A stretch of 14,798 nucleotides of DNA from an uncultured Eubacteriales bacterium. Lineage in GTDB: Bacteria; Bacillota; Clostridia; Christensenellales; Christensenellaceae. The notes under the pieces are model-generated. The model did no database searches and was not told where the DNA came from. It saw nothing but the letters and a program-made list of their open reading frames with translations. Below are positions 1-6,727 of this stretch, piece after piece; position 1 is the stretch's first letter, and every line of letters starts with the position of its first letter. Made by a program: the position numbers and the translations under genes. Location of the stretch: contig UQXU01000044.1 in NCBI GenBank assembly GCA_900545085.1, forward strand, positions 1 to 14,798, written 5' to 3'.

Positions 1-1098
1 TCTCTCCATTGCATTCAGCTTGAGCTTAACCCCGCGCTCACGCAAGGACTGTTCCGGCTGGATAAAAGTACGGCCTACATATCTGTTTTTAGACAGAGCC
101 AACTTATATGGAATGCCGGACTCTTCCGCATAACCGACGGCCGCCGGAGTAGCGGAATCCGGAACGCCGCTGACAAGATCCACATCCTTCGGGAACGCCT
201 GCGCCAAGCGCTTGCCCATCTCTTCGCGCGCTTTATACACGCTTATTCCGTCTATTACGGAATCCGGACGTGCAAAATAAACATATTCGAATATGCAGAG
301 CTTCGTATCAACTTCGTTGTGCGTCTGATATGATTTAAAACCTTCTTTTGTGATAACTACTATCTCGCCCGGGCGCACATCACGTATGTATTCTGCATCA
401 ATCGCATCGAATGCACATGTCTCGCTGGAAAGAACAAAGCTGTCGTCCAGTTTGCCCAATGCAAGCGGACGGATTCCCTGAGGATCGCGCACACCTATGA
501 GCGAATCATTTGTAGCGATTACAAGAGCATAAGAGCCGCGCACAATGCTCATCATTTTCTTAATACCTTCGACCAGGCCAAGCTTTGCCGTCTTAGCAAT
601 AAGATACGCCATTATTTCCGTATCTATAGTAGTCTGGAATATCGCGCCGTCTTCCTCAAGCTTATTCTTGAGAATATGTGCGTTTACGAGGTTTCCGTTA
701 TGCGCCATTGCCATTTTGCCGTTTTTATAAGACATCATGAGCGGCTGTGCGTTAAGCACCTGACTGTCTCCCGTCGTGGAGTAGCGCACGTGGCCGACGC
801 CTATCGTGCCGCCCATTATATTCTCCATGCCGTCTTTAAAGACTTCGGAACAAAGCCCCATGCCTTTATGCAGGCGCATATCGTCGCCATAGGAAACCGC
901 TATCCCGGCGCTTTCCTGCCCACGATGCTGCAAAGAATACAGTCCGATATAACATGCCTCGGCAGGGTCGTATTTGTTGTCGCTCATGAGTATTCCGAAT
1001 ACTCCGCATTCCTCTTGCATTGCGTCGTCATTCGGTTTGGCTCTCAGGTACACGCCTTCTGCGCAGCGATTGCATTGCTGCATTCTGCATTTTAGCAT
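1..1098 (-). CDS. purF: Amidophosphoribosyltransferase PurF, C-terminal part beyond the window
   Basis: First committed step of de novo purine synthesis: PRPP plus glutamine gives 5-phosphoribosylamine. The reading frame is open from the ATG at 1098 to the window edge, giving 366 residues. It holds the whole N-terminal Ntn glutaminase domain, including CGVFGI with nucleophile Cys31, SLQHRGQES, GVGHVRYSTTG and AHNGNLVNA. It ends just before the PRPP-binding loop should appear. The segment LCIFEYVYFARPDS matches the stretch that carries an Fe-S ligand cysteine in the Bacillus-type enzyme. The start is backed by GGTAGGAG six bases upstream. It implies a 30-residue propeptide that must be removed to expose Cys31, longer than the 11 residues of B. 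subtilis. This propeptide has three cysteines (4, 9, 12). The gene is last of the visible purE-purC-purF operon, 21 bases after purC. Confidence 0.96.
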   Translation of the reverse strand, partial: MLKCRMQQCNRCAEGVYLRAKPNDDAMQEECGVFGILMSDNKYDPAEACYIGLYSLQHRGQESAGIAVSYGDDMRLHKGMGLCSEVFKDGMENIMGGTIGVGHVRYSTTGDSQVLNAQPLMMSYKNGKMAMAHNGNLVNAHILKNKLEEDGAIFQTTIDTEIMAYLIAKTAKLGLVEGIKKMMSIVRGSYALVIATNDSLIGVRDPQGIRPLALGKLDDSFVLSSETCAFDAIDAEYIRDVRPGEIVVITKEGFKSYQTHNEVDTKLCIFEYVYFARPDSVIDGISVYKAREEMGKRLAQAFPKDVDLVSGVPDSATPAAVGYAEESGIPYKLALSKNRYVGRTFIQPEQSLRERGVKLKLNAMER

Positions 1099-1119
1099 TA
1101 TTTACTCCTACCTTTTAAA

Positions 1120-1836
1120 TTACGCCTCTGAGCCGCCCATCAAGCGATGCAGTATCTCTTGATACGCGTCCTCTACTCCTCCGAGATCGCGGCGGAAACG
1201 ATCCTTGTCCAGCTTCATGCCTGTCTTGGAATCCCAGAAACGGCATGTATCGGGAGATATCTCGTCAGCGAGGATAATGTCTCCGTCAAAACGACCAAAC
1301 TCCAGTTTGAAGTCTATAAGATCTACGTTTACTTCCTTTAGATAGTCGCGCATAATCTCGTTGATTTTCAAAGCCATGGAAGAAATCTTCTCCATCTCTT
1401 CCTTTGTAGCTACGCCCAGAGCCGCGATGTGATAATCATTGATAAGCGGATCGCCAAGGTCGTCATCCTTAAGGCAATATTCGAGAACAGTGACAGGAAG
1501 CTTTGTACCTTCCGGCAGACCGATACGCTCGGAAAGGCTGCCCGCTGCGATATTGCGGACAATAACCTCAATTTTGACTATTTCCACTTTTTTTACTATA
1601 GTTTCGCGATCGCTGATCTCTTCTACATAATGAGTTGGTATTCCCTTAGCTTCCAACATCCTGAACATGTGATTCGAAACCTTGTTGTTAACTACGCCCT
1701 TGCCTACGATCGTACCTTTCTTCAGACCGTTGAAAGCCGTAGCGTCATCCTTGTATTCTACTATTACACTTGAAGGATCATCTGTAGCGAAAACCTTCTT
1801 AGCCTTTCCTTCATACAGCATCGTTGTCTTTTCCAT
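1120..1836 (-). CDS. purC: SAICAR synthetase PurC
   Basis: Phosphoribosylaminoimidazole-succinocarboxamide synthase joins aspartate to CAIR with ATP in de novo purine synthesis; cytosolic. The 238-residue length is normal. Visible family motifs are [10 protein letters not shown] at the N terminus (nucleotide-binding loop), the central [10 protein letters not shown] and the C-terminal [12 protein letters not shown]. The ATG is preceded by AAAGGTT in a suitable place. It lies 28 bases after purE and 21 before purF on the same strand with no terminator between them, so the three are one transcript. The Gram-positive gene order supports the assignment. Confidence 0.97.
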   Translation of the reverse strand: MEKTTMLYEGKAKKVFATDDPSSVIVEYKDDATAFNGLKKGTIVGKGVVNNKVSNHMFRMLEAKGIPTHYVEEISDRETIVKKVEIVKIEVIVRNIAAGSLSERIGLPEGTKLPVTVLEYCLKDDDLGDPLINDYHIAALGVATKEEMEKISSMALKINEIMRDYLKEVNVDLIDFKLEFGRFDGDIILADEISPDTCRFWDSKTGMKLDKDRFRRDLGGVEDAYQEILHRLMGGSEA

Positions 1837-1864
1837 GATAATAACCTTTCTTTATAAAAAATTG

Positions 1865-2359
1865 TCAAATATTTTTAATCTCGTCCTGCAGCTGCTCGTC
1901 CGCTTTCAACACTCCGTCGAGCATCTCTTTTTTCTTCTCTGCCAATTTGGTTTTCAGCTCAGGATATTTGAGCGAGAGCATCTGTACAGCGAGGATAGCC
2001 GCGTTTCCTGCTCCGTTTATCGCAACTGTCGCTACCGGTATGCCGTCGGGCATCTGCACTGTAGAAAGCAGGCTGTCCAATCCGTCCATAGTCGAGGATT
2101 TTATCGGCAGACCTATAACCGGAAGCGTGGTATGTCCGGCTATGACGCCTGCGAGATGAGCCGCCTTGCCCGCCGCCGCAATTATCACTTCAAAACCGTT
2201 CTGCTCAGCTTCATCAGCAAAACCGGCAGCCAGCTCCGGACTTCTGTGTGCGCTCATTACGCGCGCCTCCACTTCTACTCCAAACTTCTTCAGCTCTGCG
2301 ACAGTCTTTTCGAGTACAGGCCAATCGCTTTTAGAACCCATTATTACAGCTACTTTCAT
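1865..2359 (-). CDS. purE: N5-CAIR mutase PurE
   Basis: Catalytic PurE subunit, converting N5-CAIR to CAIR in purine synthesis. The 164-residue protein shows the class I signature: MGSKSDWPV near the N terminus, SAHRSPE around residue 43, [11 protein letters not shown] around 71 and the [15 protein letters not shown] helix. An in-frame ATG two codons upstream (2365) is possible, but AAGGAG lies only two bases from it and eight from the ATG at 2359, so the second is preferred. Class I PurE usually needs PurK to make N5-CAIR; purK is not in the window. It is the first gene of the operon, about 60 bases downstream of the predicted transcription start. Confidence 0.95.
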   Translation of the reverse strand: MKVAVIMGSKSDWPVLEKTVAELKKFGVEVEARVMSAHRSPELAAGFADEAEQNGFEVIIAAAGKAAHLAGVIAGHTTLPVIGLPIKSSTMDGLDSLLSTVQMPDGIPVATVAINGAGNAAILAVQMLSLKYPELKTKLAEKKKEMLDGVLKADEQLQDEIKNI

Positions 2360-2426
2360 CAGCATCTCTCCTTAAAAAAGTACAGCATATTTGCACCCAA
2401 AACCTAAGGTACATTATCAGATAATC

Positions 2427-2455
2427 ATTATAGCTCAAATTGTGTATATTGTAAA
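2427..2455 (-). promoter_or_regulatory. Sigma-A promoter of the purE-purC-purF operon
   Basis: On the minus strand the -35 TTTACA (2450-2455) and a perfect -10 TATAAT (2427-2432) are separated by 17 bases. The start would be near 2420, leaving a leader of about 60 bases, too short for a purine riboswitch. A PurBox lies 13 bases upstream of the -35. Confidence 0.85.
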
Positions 2456-2468
2456 TCTCTATTTTTCA

Positions 2469-2481
2469 AATGTTCGGAATT
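2469..2481 (-). promoter_or_regulatory. PurBox, purE-facing
   Basis: On the minus strand this reads AATTCCGAACATT, a full match to the Gram-positive PurBox consensus AWWWCCGAACWWT bound by PurR (activator in Lactococcus, PRPP-responsive repressor in Bacillus). It sits just upstream of the purE -35 and points at purE. Confidence 0.8.
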
Positions 2482-2530
2482 TCAACGCATTTTTTATAAT
2501 TTTTTGTATATATTTAATCTTTGACAATCA

Positions 2531-2543
2531 AAATCCGAACATT
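2531..2543 (+). promoter_or_regulatory. PurBox, facing the divergent transporter gene
   Basis: On the plus strand this reads AAATCCGAACATT, again a full match to AWWWCCGAACWWT. Its centre is 62 bp from the centre of the other box and in the opposite orientation. It lies about 55 bp upstream of the predicted transporter -35. The roughly 50 bp between the boxes is very AT-rich and holds no gene. Confidence 0.7.
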
Positions 2544-2597
2544 CAGTTTGTGAATAATTTATCTCTGCTATTTAATACATATATGAATATGTATATA

Positions 2598-2626
2598 TTG
2601 AAATTTCTGACAAAATATGATAAGAT
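2598..2626 (+). promoter_or_regulatory. Promoter of the acetate-type transporter gene
   Basis: TTGAAA (2598-2603), a 17-base spacer and TAAGAT (2621-2626) form a plausible sigma-A promoter about 50 bases ahead of the start codon at 2675. Confidence 0.6.
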
Positions 2627-2674
2627 ATAAATGCTTTACACATAATTTTCAAATTTTATTATGGAGGACTGATC

Positions 2675-3247
2675 ATGTCAACAGAAAAAAAAGTCTCAAA
2701 CCCCGGCCCTCTCGGACTGCTCGGTTTCGGCTGCACGACCATTCTGCTCAACCTGCACAACGTAGGTCTCACAGAGCTTTCTGTCGTCATCCTGGCCATG
2801 GGCGTAGCTGTAGGCGGACTTGCACAGCTCGTAGCAGGTATATTTGAATTTGCTCACGGCAACACATTCACCGGAACAGCTTTCGTATCCTACTCCATGT
2901 TTTGGTGGTCTTTAGTCATCATTTGGATCAACCCCTTCTCCGCTGCCGGCATCGCAGGCGCAGACGGCTTATCCATGGGCTTCTATCTGCTGCTCTGGGG
3001 TCTGTACACACTCGCAATGTTCATCGGCACACTCAAGCACAACAGAGCTACACAGGCTATTTTCGGCACTCTCGTAATTCTGTTCTTCCTGCTTGCTATC
3101 GAGAACTTCACAGGCAGCCACACAGTAGCTACCATCGCGGGCGTCGTAGGCATTATATGCGGTCTATGTGCGATTTACACATCTTTCGGTACAATCATGA
3201 ATACAGAGCACGGCAAGACCATTTTCCCGCTCGGCGAGAAACACTAA
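2675..3247 (+). CDS. GPR1/FUN34/YaaH (AceTr) family acetate/succinate transporter
   Basis: A 190-residue integral membrane protein of the AceTr family (SatP/YaaH in E. coli, Ato/Gpr1 in fungi). The family signature appears as NPGPLGLLGFG at residues 9-19. Five to six hydrophobic helices follow, including a YSMFWWSLVIIW helix and a FGTLVILFFLLAIENF helix. Length matches SatP (about 188). Family members move acetate and succinate, probably with protons or as channels; the substrate here is inferred. The ATG follows GGAGG at seven bases. It is a single-gene transcript with its own promoter and a strong terminator. It is divergent from the purine operon and shares an intergenic region with two PurBoxes, a surprising partner. 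Confidence 0.9.
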   Translation: MSTEKKVSNPGPLGLLGFGCTTILLNLHNVGLTELSVVILAMGVAVGGLAQLVAGIFEFAHGNTFTGTAFVSYSMFWWSLVIIWINPFSAAGIAGADGLSMGFYLLLWGLYTLAMFIGTLKHNRATQAIFGTLVILFFLLAIENFTGSHTVATIAGVVGIICGLCAIYTSFGTIMNTEHGKTIFPLGEKH

Positions 3248-3263
3248 TCTCAAAAAGCAAATC

Positions 3264-3294
3264 ACACAGCTCCTCCTCGGAGCTGTGTTTTTTT
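3264..3294 (+). terminator. Intrinsic terminator of the transporter gene
   Basis: A perfect 10-bp stem (ACACAGCTCC with GGAGCTGTGT) around a 5-base loop, running straight into T residues, 17 bases after the stop codon. Confidence 0.93.
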
Positions 3295-3455
3295 ATGTTC
3301 TTTATTTTTAAAATCATAACAGGTGGTTTGCACGAAGGCTGTAAACTCTCCTCTCGTCTTTTAGCAGGCTTGAACATGTACTATTATAATTATACTCATT
3401 TGGAGAATTTTTGCAGAACTATCCGCGCGCACTCGCATAGCGGGTGATTTTTTTC
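3295..3455 (+). other. Non-coding stretch with two hairpins; possible small RNA
   Basis: No convincing gene here. On the plus strand there is a 7-bp hairpin (3328-3348, GTTTGCA with TGTAAAC, one G-U) and a 7-bp hairpin with an ATA loop at 3430-3446 (CACTCGC with GCGGGTG), directly followed by ATTTTTTT. The second looks like an intrinsic terminator although no coding gene precedes it after the terminator at 3264-3294. A TATAAT at 3385 has no good -35. A small RNA of roughly 100-150 bases is possible but unproven. A 60-codon minus-strand frame across it overlaps a terminator and resembles nothing. Confidence 0.3.
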
Positions 3456-3492
3456 GTACCATACTGCGCTCAACTGCCTAAAAACATTAAAT

Positions 3493-3523
3493 AAAAAGGC
3501 GCACGGTTAAAAAGCCGTGCACC
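3493..3523 (-). terminator. Intrinsic terminator of the binding-protein gene
   Basis: On the minus strand a 9-bp stem (GGTGCACGG with CCGTGCGCC, one G-U) around an 8-base loop is followed by TTTTTATTT, 16 bases after the stop codon. Confidence 0.88.
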
Positions 3524-3538
3524 AATCTTAAATACTAC

Positions 3539-4414
3539 TTATACCTGAGCGAGCCACTCCTCGCGCATTGCGTCAAATTCGCCGTTTTCCATGAGCTCAG
3601 AAAGTACATTGTCGATAGCTTCCAGAAGCTGTGTGTTTCCTTTCTTCACTGCTATACCAAACTGCTCAGGCGAGTCAGTCTGAGTCCAAACAGTCTTGAA
3701 TACGTCGGGCTTATTCTTCACATAAATATCAGCTACAGAGCTGTCGCATATCACATATTCGATTCTTCCAAGCTCAAGATCGGAGAAAGCATCCATAGCT
3801 TTGTCATACATGTTAGTATTTACATTCTCCAGATCTCCCGTATTGACCTTATCTTCAACGAAGATGTTGGATGTTGTACCCGTCTGGAAGCCTACGGAAT
3901 GATTAGAAAGCTCATCTATGTCGCTTATCGCTTCTTCATTGGAAGCCAGCGTTACGAGGCACTGATAATTCTCAATGTAGGGCTGTGTGAAATCCGCTTC
4001 CTCTTTTCTTGCTGCTGTAATCGTCACAGCAGAGATAACAGCGTCATACTTGTCCAGCTCAAGGCCGTCCAGTATTCCGTCAAACTGCGTGCTCACAAAC
4101 TCAACCTCAAGACCCAGCTTTTCGCCTATTGCTTTCGCCAAGTCTATATCCAGGCCAAGCTCTGTCGTGCCGTCGTCTGCCATATATTCGAACGGCGGAT
4201 ATGTGAACTCAGCCGCAACAATAAGCTTTCCATCCTGAATCGTCTGTACCTCAGCAGGAGTCGTTTCTGCCGTCTGAGCGGCAGTCTCAGAGACATTTGC
4301 AGATTCATCTGCAGAAGCGCTTGGAGTTCCGGAGCCTCCGCATGCAGACAGAGCGAATACCGTCGCAGCTGCCATAGCGAGGGCGATCAGTTTACTAATC
4401 TTTGTTTTCCTCAT
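3539..4414 (-). CDS. Amino-acid ABC transporter substrate-binding lipoprotein
   Basis: A 291-residue extracellular binding protein of the SBP_bac_3 family. A signal peptide (residues 1-24) ends in lipobox LSAC, so Cys25 is lipidated and anchored in the membrane. A Ser/Thr/Ala/Glu-rich linker spans roughly 26-55. The binding domain shows FTYPPFEY, GLDIDLAKAIGEKLGL, AVTITAARKEEADFTQPY (with the arginine usually contacting the ligand carboxylate) and GFQTGTTS, typical of polar amino acid binders such as ArtP, FliY and GlnH. The exact ligand cannot be read. Membrane and ATPase partners would normally be adjacent, but here the gene is alone between terminator and promoter; the divergent ATPase is of a different (sugar) class. 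GGAGAG precedes the ATG. Confidence 0.92.
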   Translation of the reverse strand: MRKTKISKLIALAMAAATVFALSACGGSGTPSASADESANVSETAAQTAETTPAEVQTIQDGKLIVAAEFTYPPFEYMADDGTTELGLDIDLAKAIGEKLGLEVEFVSTQFDGILDGLELDKYDAVISAVTITAARKEEADFTQPYIENYQCLVTLASNEEAISDIDELSNHSVGFQTGTTSNIFVEDKVNTGDLENVNTNMYDKAMDAFSDLELGRIEYVICDSSVADIYVKNKPDVFKTVWTQTDSPEQFGIAVKKGNTQLLEAIDNVLSELMENGEFDAMREEWLAQV

Positions 4415-4457
4415 GTTTTCTCTCCATATAATTTATTTTTGGTATCTCACCGTAAAT

Positions 4458-4486
4458 AAAATAGCATTAATGACGAAAAAAGTCAA
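4458..4486 (-). promoter_or_regulatory. Promoter of the binding-protein gene
   Basis: On the minus strand TTGACT (4481-4486), a 17-base spacer and TATTTT (4458-4463) preceded by TGC, an extended -10. This is the best match in the 211-bp divergent region. Confidence 0.75.
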
Positions 4487-4536
4487 ATGCTTTTTCTACA
4501 AATACTATTCTCAAATTTCACACACAAATTCCTTTT

Positions 4537-4565
4537 TTGCCTCTATTCCTTCTTTTCAGCATAAT
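4537..4565 (+). promoter_or_regulatory. Possible promoter of the ABC ATPase gene
   Basis: TTGCCT (4537-4542), 17 bases, CATAAT (4560-4565): a modest sigma-A match 60 bases ahead of the start codon. Confidence 0.4.
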
Positions 4566-4625
4566 ATTCCCCACTTTGGCGCAAAATAGCTCTATCGCTA
4601 CTAAGGAGGACGCAAAAACTACATC

Positions 4626-5744
4626 ATGGCAAACGTCACATTAAAAGACATAAAAAAAGTTTACAATAAAAACGTCGTAGCAGTCGAAAGCTTCAGCCTT
4701 GACATAACGCACGGAGAATTTATCGTGCTGGTCGGGCCGTCCGGCTGCGGAAAATCCACTACTTTGCGCATGGTTGCCGGACTCGAAGACATCAGCTCCG
4801 GCGAGCTATACATAGACGGCACGCTTGTCAACAATGTTCCGCCAAAGGACAGAGACATAGCCATGGTCTTTCAGAATTATGCTCTTTACCCTCATATGAG
4901 CGTATACGACAACATGGCGTTCGCATTAAAACTGAGAAAAGAAGATAAAAAATCTATAGACAAAAAAGTTCGAGACGCAGCTCATATACTCGGAATAACT
5001 AAGCTGCTGGATAGAAAGCCCCGCGCTCTGTCCGGAGGACAAAGACAGCGCGTTGCCATAGGCCGAGCCATCGTGCGCGAGCCTAAGGTCTTTCTCATGG
5101 ACGAACCGCTATCTAACCTGGACGCAAAATTAAGAGCACAGATGCGCTCAGAGCTTATCAAGCTGCGCAGCAGAATAGACACTACATTTATATATGTAAC
5201 TCACGATCAGACAGAGGCCATGACTCTCGGAGATCGTATAGTAATAATGCGGGACGGATTTGTGCAGCAAATCGGCACGCCGCAGGAGGTTTTCGAACAT
5301 CCGAACAATCTCTTCGTCGCCTGCTTTATCGGAAGCCCGCAGATGAATATACTTCCCGCTTCGCTGGAGCATGGCGAGAATGGATGGGAAATCGCACTTC
5401 TCGGAACACGAATTGCTCTAAGCAGTCAGAAGCAAAAAATGCTGGAAGAGAAAGACGCCCAGGGAGATATCCTCGTCGGAATACGTCCCGAACACATAAT
5501 GCTTTGCGCAGAAGATGCGCCATGCAGCATAAGCGGAGAGGTTGAAGTAAGCGAAATGATGGGCAGCACTGTTCATCTGCACCTGAAAGCCGAAAATCAA
5601 GAGGTCGTTCTCATTTTGTCCATACTTGAGCTGCCTGACAATTACACCGAGCTGCTCGCCGCAGGAAATACAGTTCACTTCACATTTGGCGGAAACGTCG
5701 TCCATCTTTTCGATAAAAATACTGAAAACAATATTCTCATCTAA
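4626..5744 (+). CDS. Sugar-type (CUT1, MsmX/UgpC/MalK-like) ABC transporter ATPase
   Basis: A 372-residue ATP-binding subunit that powers carbohydrate importers at the inner face of the membrane. Walker A GPSGCGKST is at 37-45, the Q-loop glutamine at 83, LSGGQ at 135-139, Walker B with D159-E160, the D-loop at 163-166 and the switch histidine at 193. A C-terminal TOBE/MalK-type regulatory domain includes VGIRPEHIML. No sugar permease or binding protein is nearby. In Bacillota the MsmX type is often a stand-alone ATPase serving several sugar permeases, which fits this orphan; that role is inferred. Spermidine (PotA) type is an alternative, but the N terminus MANVTLKDIKKVY is MalK/MsmX-like. 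The AAGGAGGA site ends 15 bases before the ATG, unusually far, and no better in-frame start exists. Confidence 0.93.
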   Translation: MANVTLKDIKKVYNKNVVAVESFSLDITHGEFIVLVGPSGCGKSTTLRMVAGLEDISSGELYIDGTLVNNVPPKDRDIAMVFQNYALYPHMSVYDNMAFALKLRKEDKKSIDKKVRDAAHILGITKLLDRKPRALSGGQRQRVAIGRAIVREPKVFLMDEPLSNLDAKLRAQMRSELIKLRSRIDTTFIYVTHDQTEAMTLGDRIVIMRDGFVQQIGTPQEVFEHPNNLFVACFIGSPQMNILPASLEHGENGWEIALLGTRIALSSQKQKMLEEKDAQGDILVGIRPEHIMLCAEDAPCSISGEVEVSEMMGSTVHLHLKAENQEVVLILSILELPDNYTELLAAGNTVHFTFGGNVVHLFDKNTENNILI

Positions 5745-5790
5745 AAAACAGCGGCCCGCCGATTTTATGGCGGAGCCGCTGATATTTTAC
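5743..5790. terminator. Bidirectional terminator between convergent genes
   Basis: A 7-bp outer stem (CAGCGGC with GCCGCTG) and a 5-bp inner stem (CCGCC with GGCGG), one bulged A and an 8-base loop at 5749-5781. The minus-strand transcript has six T after the stem; the plus-strand tail ATATTTTA is weaker. It serves the ABC ATPase and the exonuclease-like gene. Confidence 0.88.
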
Positions 5791-6635
5791 AGCTTTTTAC
5801 TTTCTTCCATATAGCCTATCAATTTTTTTACGTCGCATTTGGGATTGTGCGCATCTCCTTCTACATGGACTCCAAACAGTTTACATGTTTTGTCTAAAGA
5901 CAGCGTTCTGTTACCCAGCTTGAGACTTGCATCTACATTTTTTACTTTAAAATAGTTGTACACATCTTCTCCGTAAGTTGTCTTTACGAAAAGCGCGTCT
6001 GTATCTCCATACGTATATATCCTTTTTGCTTTTCTGAACATACTGAGAAAATAGTTTTTGTATGTCTTGATATGTTTAGCAGACAGCAGCGTGTCCAGAT
6101 CATAAGGAAGAAGCTTATCATACGCCAAGCGCCAGAGCCTTTGAATCATCTTAGTGTCCGAATATGGTCTGGCTACGCCTTCAAAATTAATTATTCCTCG
6201 GTTTGTATGCAGCTCCGCATACCATCCGCATATGCGCATATTTATAGCTTCAAAGTCGATATATAAAACCGGCTGGAACTCCGGCTTGCACGGAGGGAGG
6301 GCCTTTTCTTTGTAAAGGCGATATATCTCACTTTTATCTCCGAAGGTATTTCTGATAAGGCCATCATAATTGTCTTCCGGCTGTACTCTATCGTATTTTT
6401 GAAGTATGTCTTTAAAATAGCCCGACATTTTTCCGATGTATTCGAGCTGTTTCATCTGCTTTTTTGTATACGGATATTCCAAAAACTCCGAAGGCCGTAT
6501 GCTCTCCAGTGTCGATGCACTTTTAAACGGTCTTGCCCCACCGGCAAAGAATTGATTATCTTCTGTACTATACATCTCCCATGCGCATATCCGATTGTGC
6601 ATGGAGAATAGTTTAACTTCTAACGTCGCACTCAC
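5787..6635 (-). CDS. DEDDh 3'-5' exonuclease-like protein with an internal domain duplication
   Basis: Not a named family that I recognise. The C-terminal half (about 122-282) carries a full DEDDh exonuclease set: ExoI LYIDFE (D127, E129), ExoII YGDTDAL (D213), ExoIII H263-x4-D268 in AHNPKCDV. Spacing is as in KapD/ERI1-like nucleases, so 3'-5' trimming of DNA or RNA is likely but inferred. The N-terminal half repeats the same fold: residues 5-19 align without gaps to 124-138 (RICAW against RICGW), 32-37 to 153-158 (GARPF against VARPY) and 65-93 to 187-215. It has K8 and F10 in place of D127 and E129 and lacks the ExoIII part, so it looks inactive. The start is GTG; an in-frame ATG-AAA-TAG lies directly before it. 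Its own promoter lies 25 bases upstream; it follows the OGG gene. Confidence 0.75.
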   Translation of the reverse strand: MSATLEVKLFSMHNRICAWEMYSTEDNQFFAGGARPFKSASTLESIRPSEFLEYPYTKKQMKQLEYIGKMSGYFKDILQKYDRVQPEDNYDGLIRNTFGDKSEIYRLYKEKALPPCKPEFQPVLYIDFEAINMRICGWYAELHTNRGIINFEGVARPYSDTKMIQRLWRLAYDKLLPYDLDTLLSAKHIKTYKNYFLSMFRKAKRIYTYGDTDALFVKTTYGEDVYNYFKVKNVDASLKLGNRTLSLDKTCKLFGVHVEGDAHNPKCDVKKLIGYMEESKKL

Positions 6636-6659
6636 CTATTTCATCCAGTATCCTTAATA

Positions 6660-6688
6660 ATATAACATAATATACAAAGCTATGTCAA
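6660..6688 (-). promoter_or_regulatory. Promoter of the exonuclease-like gene
   Basis: On the minus strand a perfect -35 TTGACA (6683-6688), a 17-base spacer and TTATAT (6660-6665). The start would fall near 6653, giving a leader of only about 18 bases to the GTG at 6635. Confidence 0.75.
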
Positions 6689-6727
6689 ATAAATCCGAGC
6701 CGTTTATTTCCATTTTATGCAATAAAT

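Noticed and set aside
676-1095. 139-codon plus-strand frame
   Set aside because: Antisense to purF, which is open across the whole interval with full glutaminase motifs; the plus-strand translation has no recognisable family or start signal.
1682-2407. 241-codon plus-strand frame over the purC/purE junction
   Set aside because: Antisense to two clear purine genes; Cys/Tyr/Arg-rich translation typical of a shadow frame.
2521-2526. TTGACA on the plus strand as a -35
   Set aside because: No -10 hexamer at 16-18 bases; the TTGAAA/TAAGAT pair at 2598-2626 is better placed.
3195-3377. 60-codon minus-strand frame after the transporter
   Set aside because: Crosses the strong terminator and the 3' end of the transporter gene; no ribosome binding site and no resemblance to known proteins.
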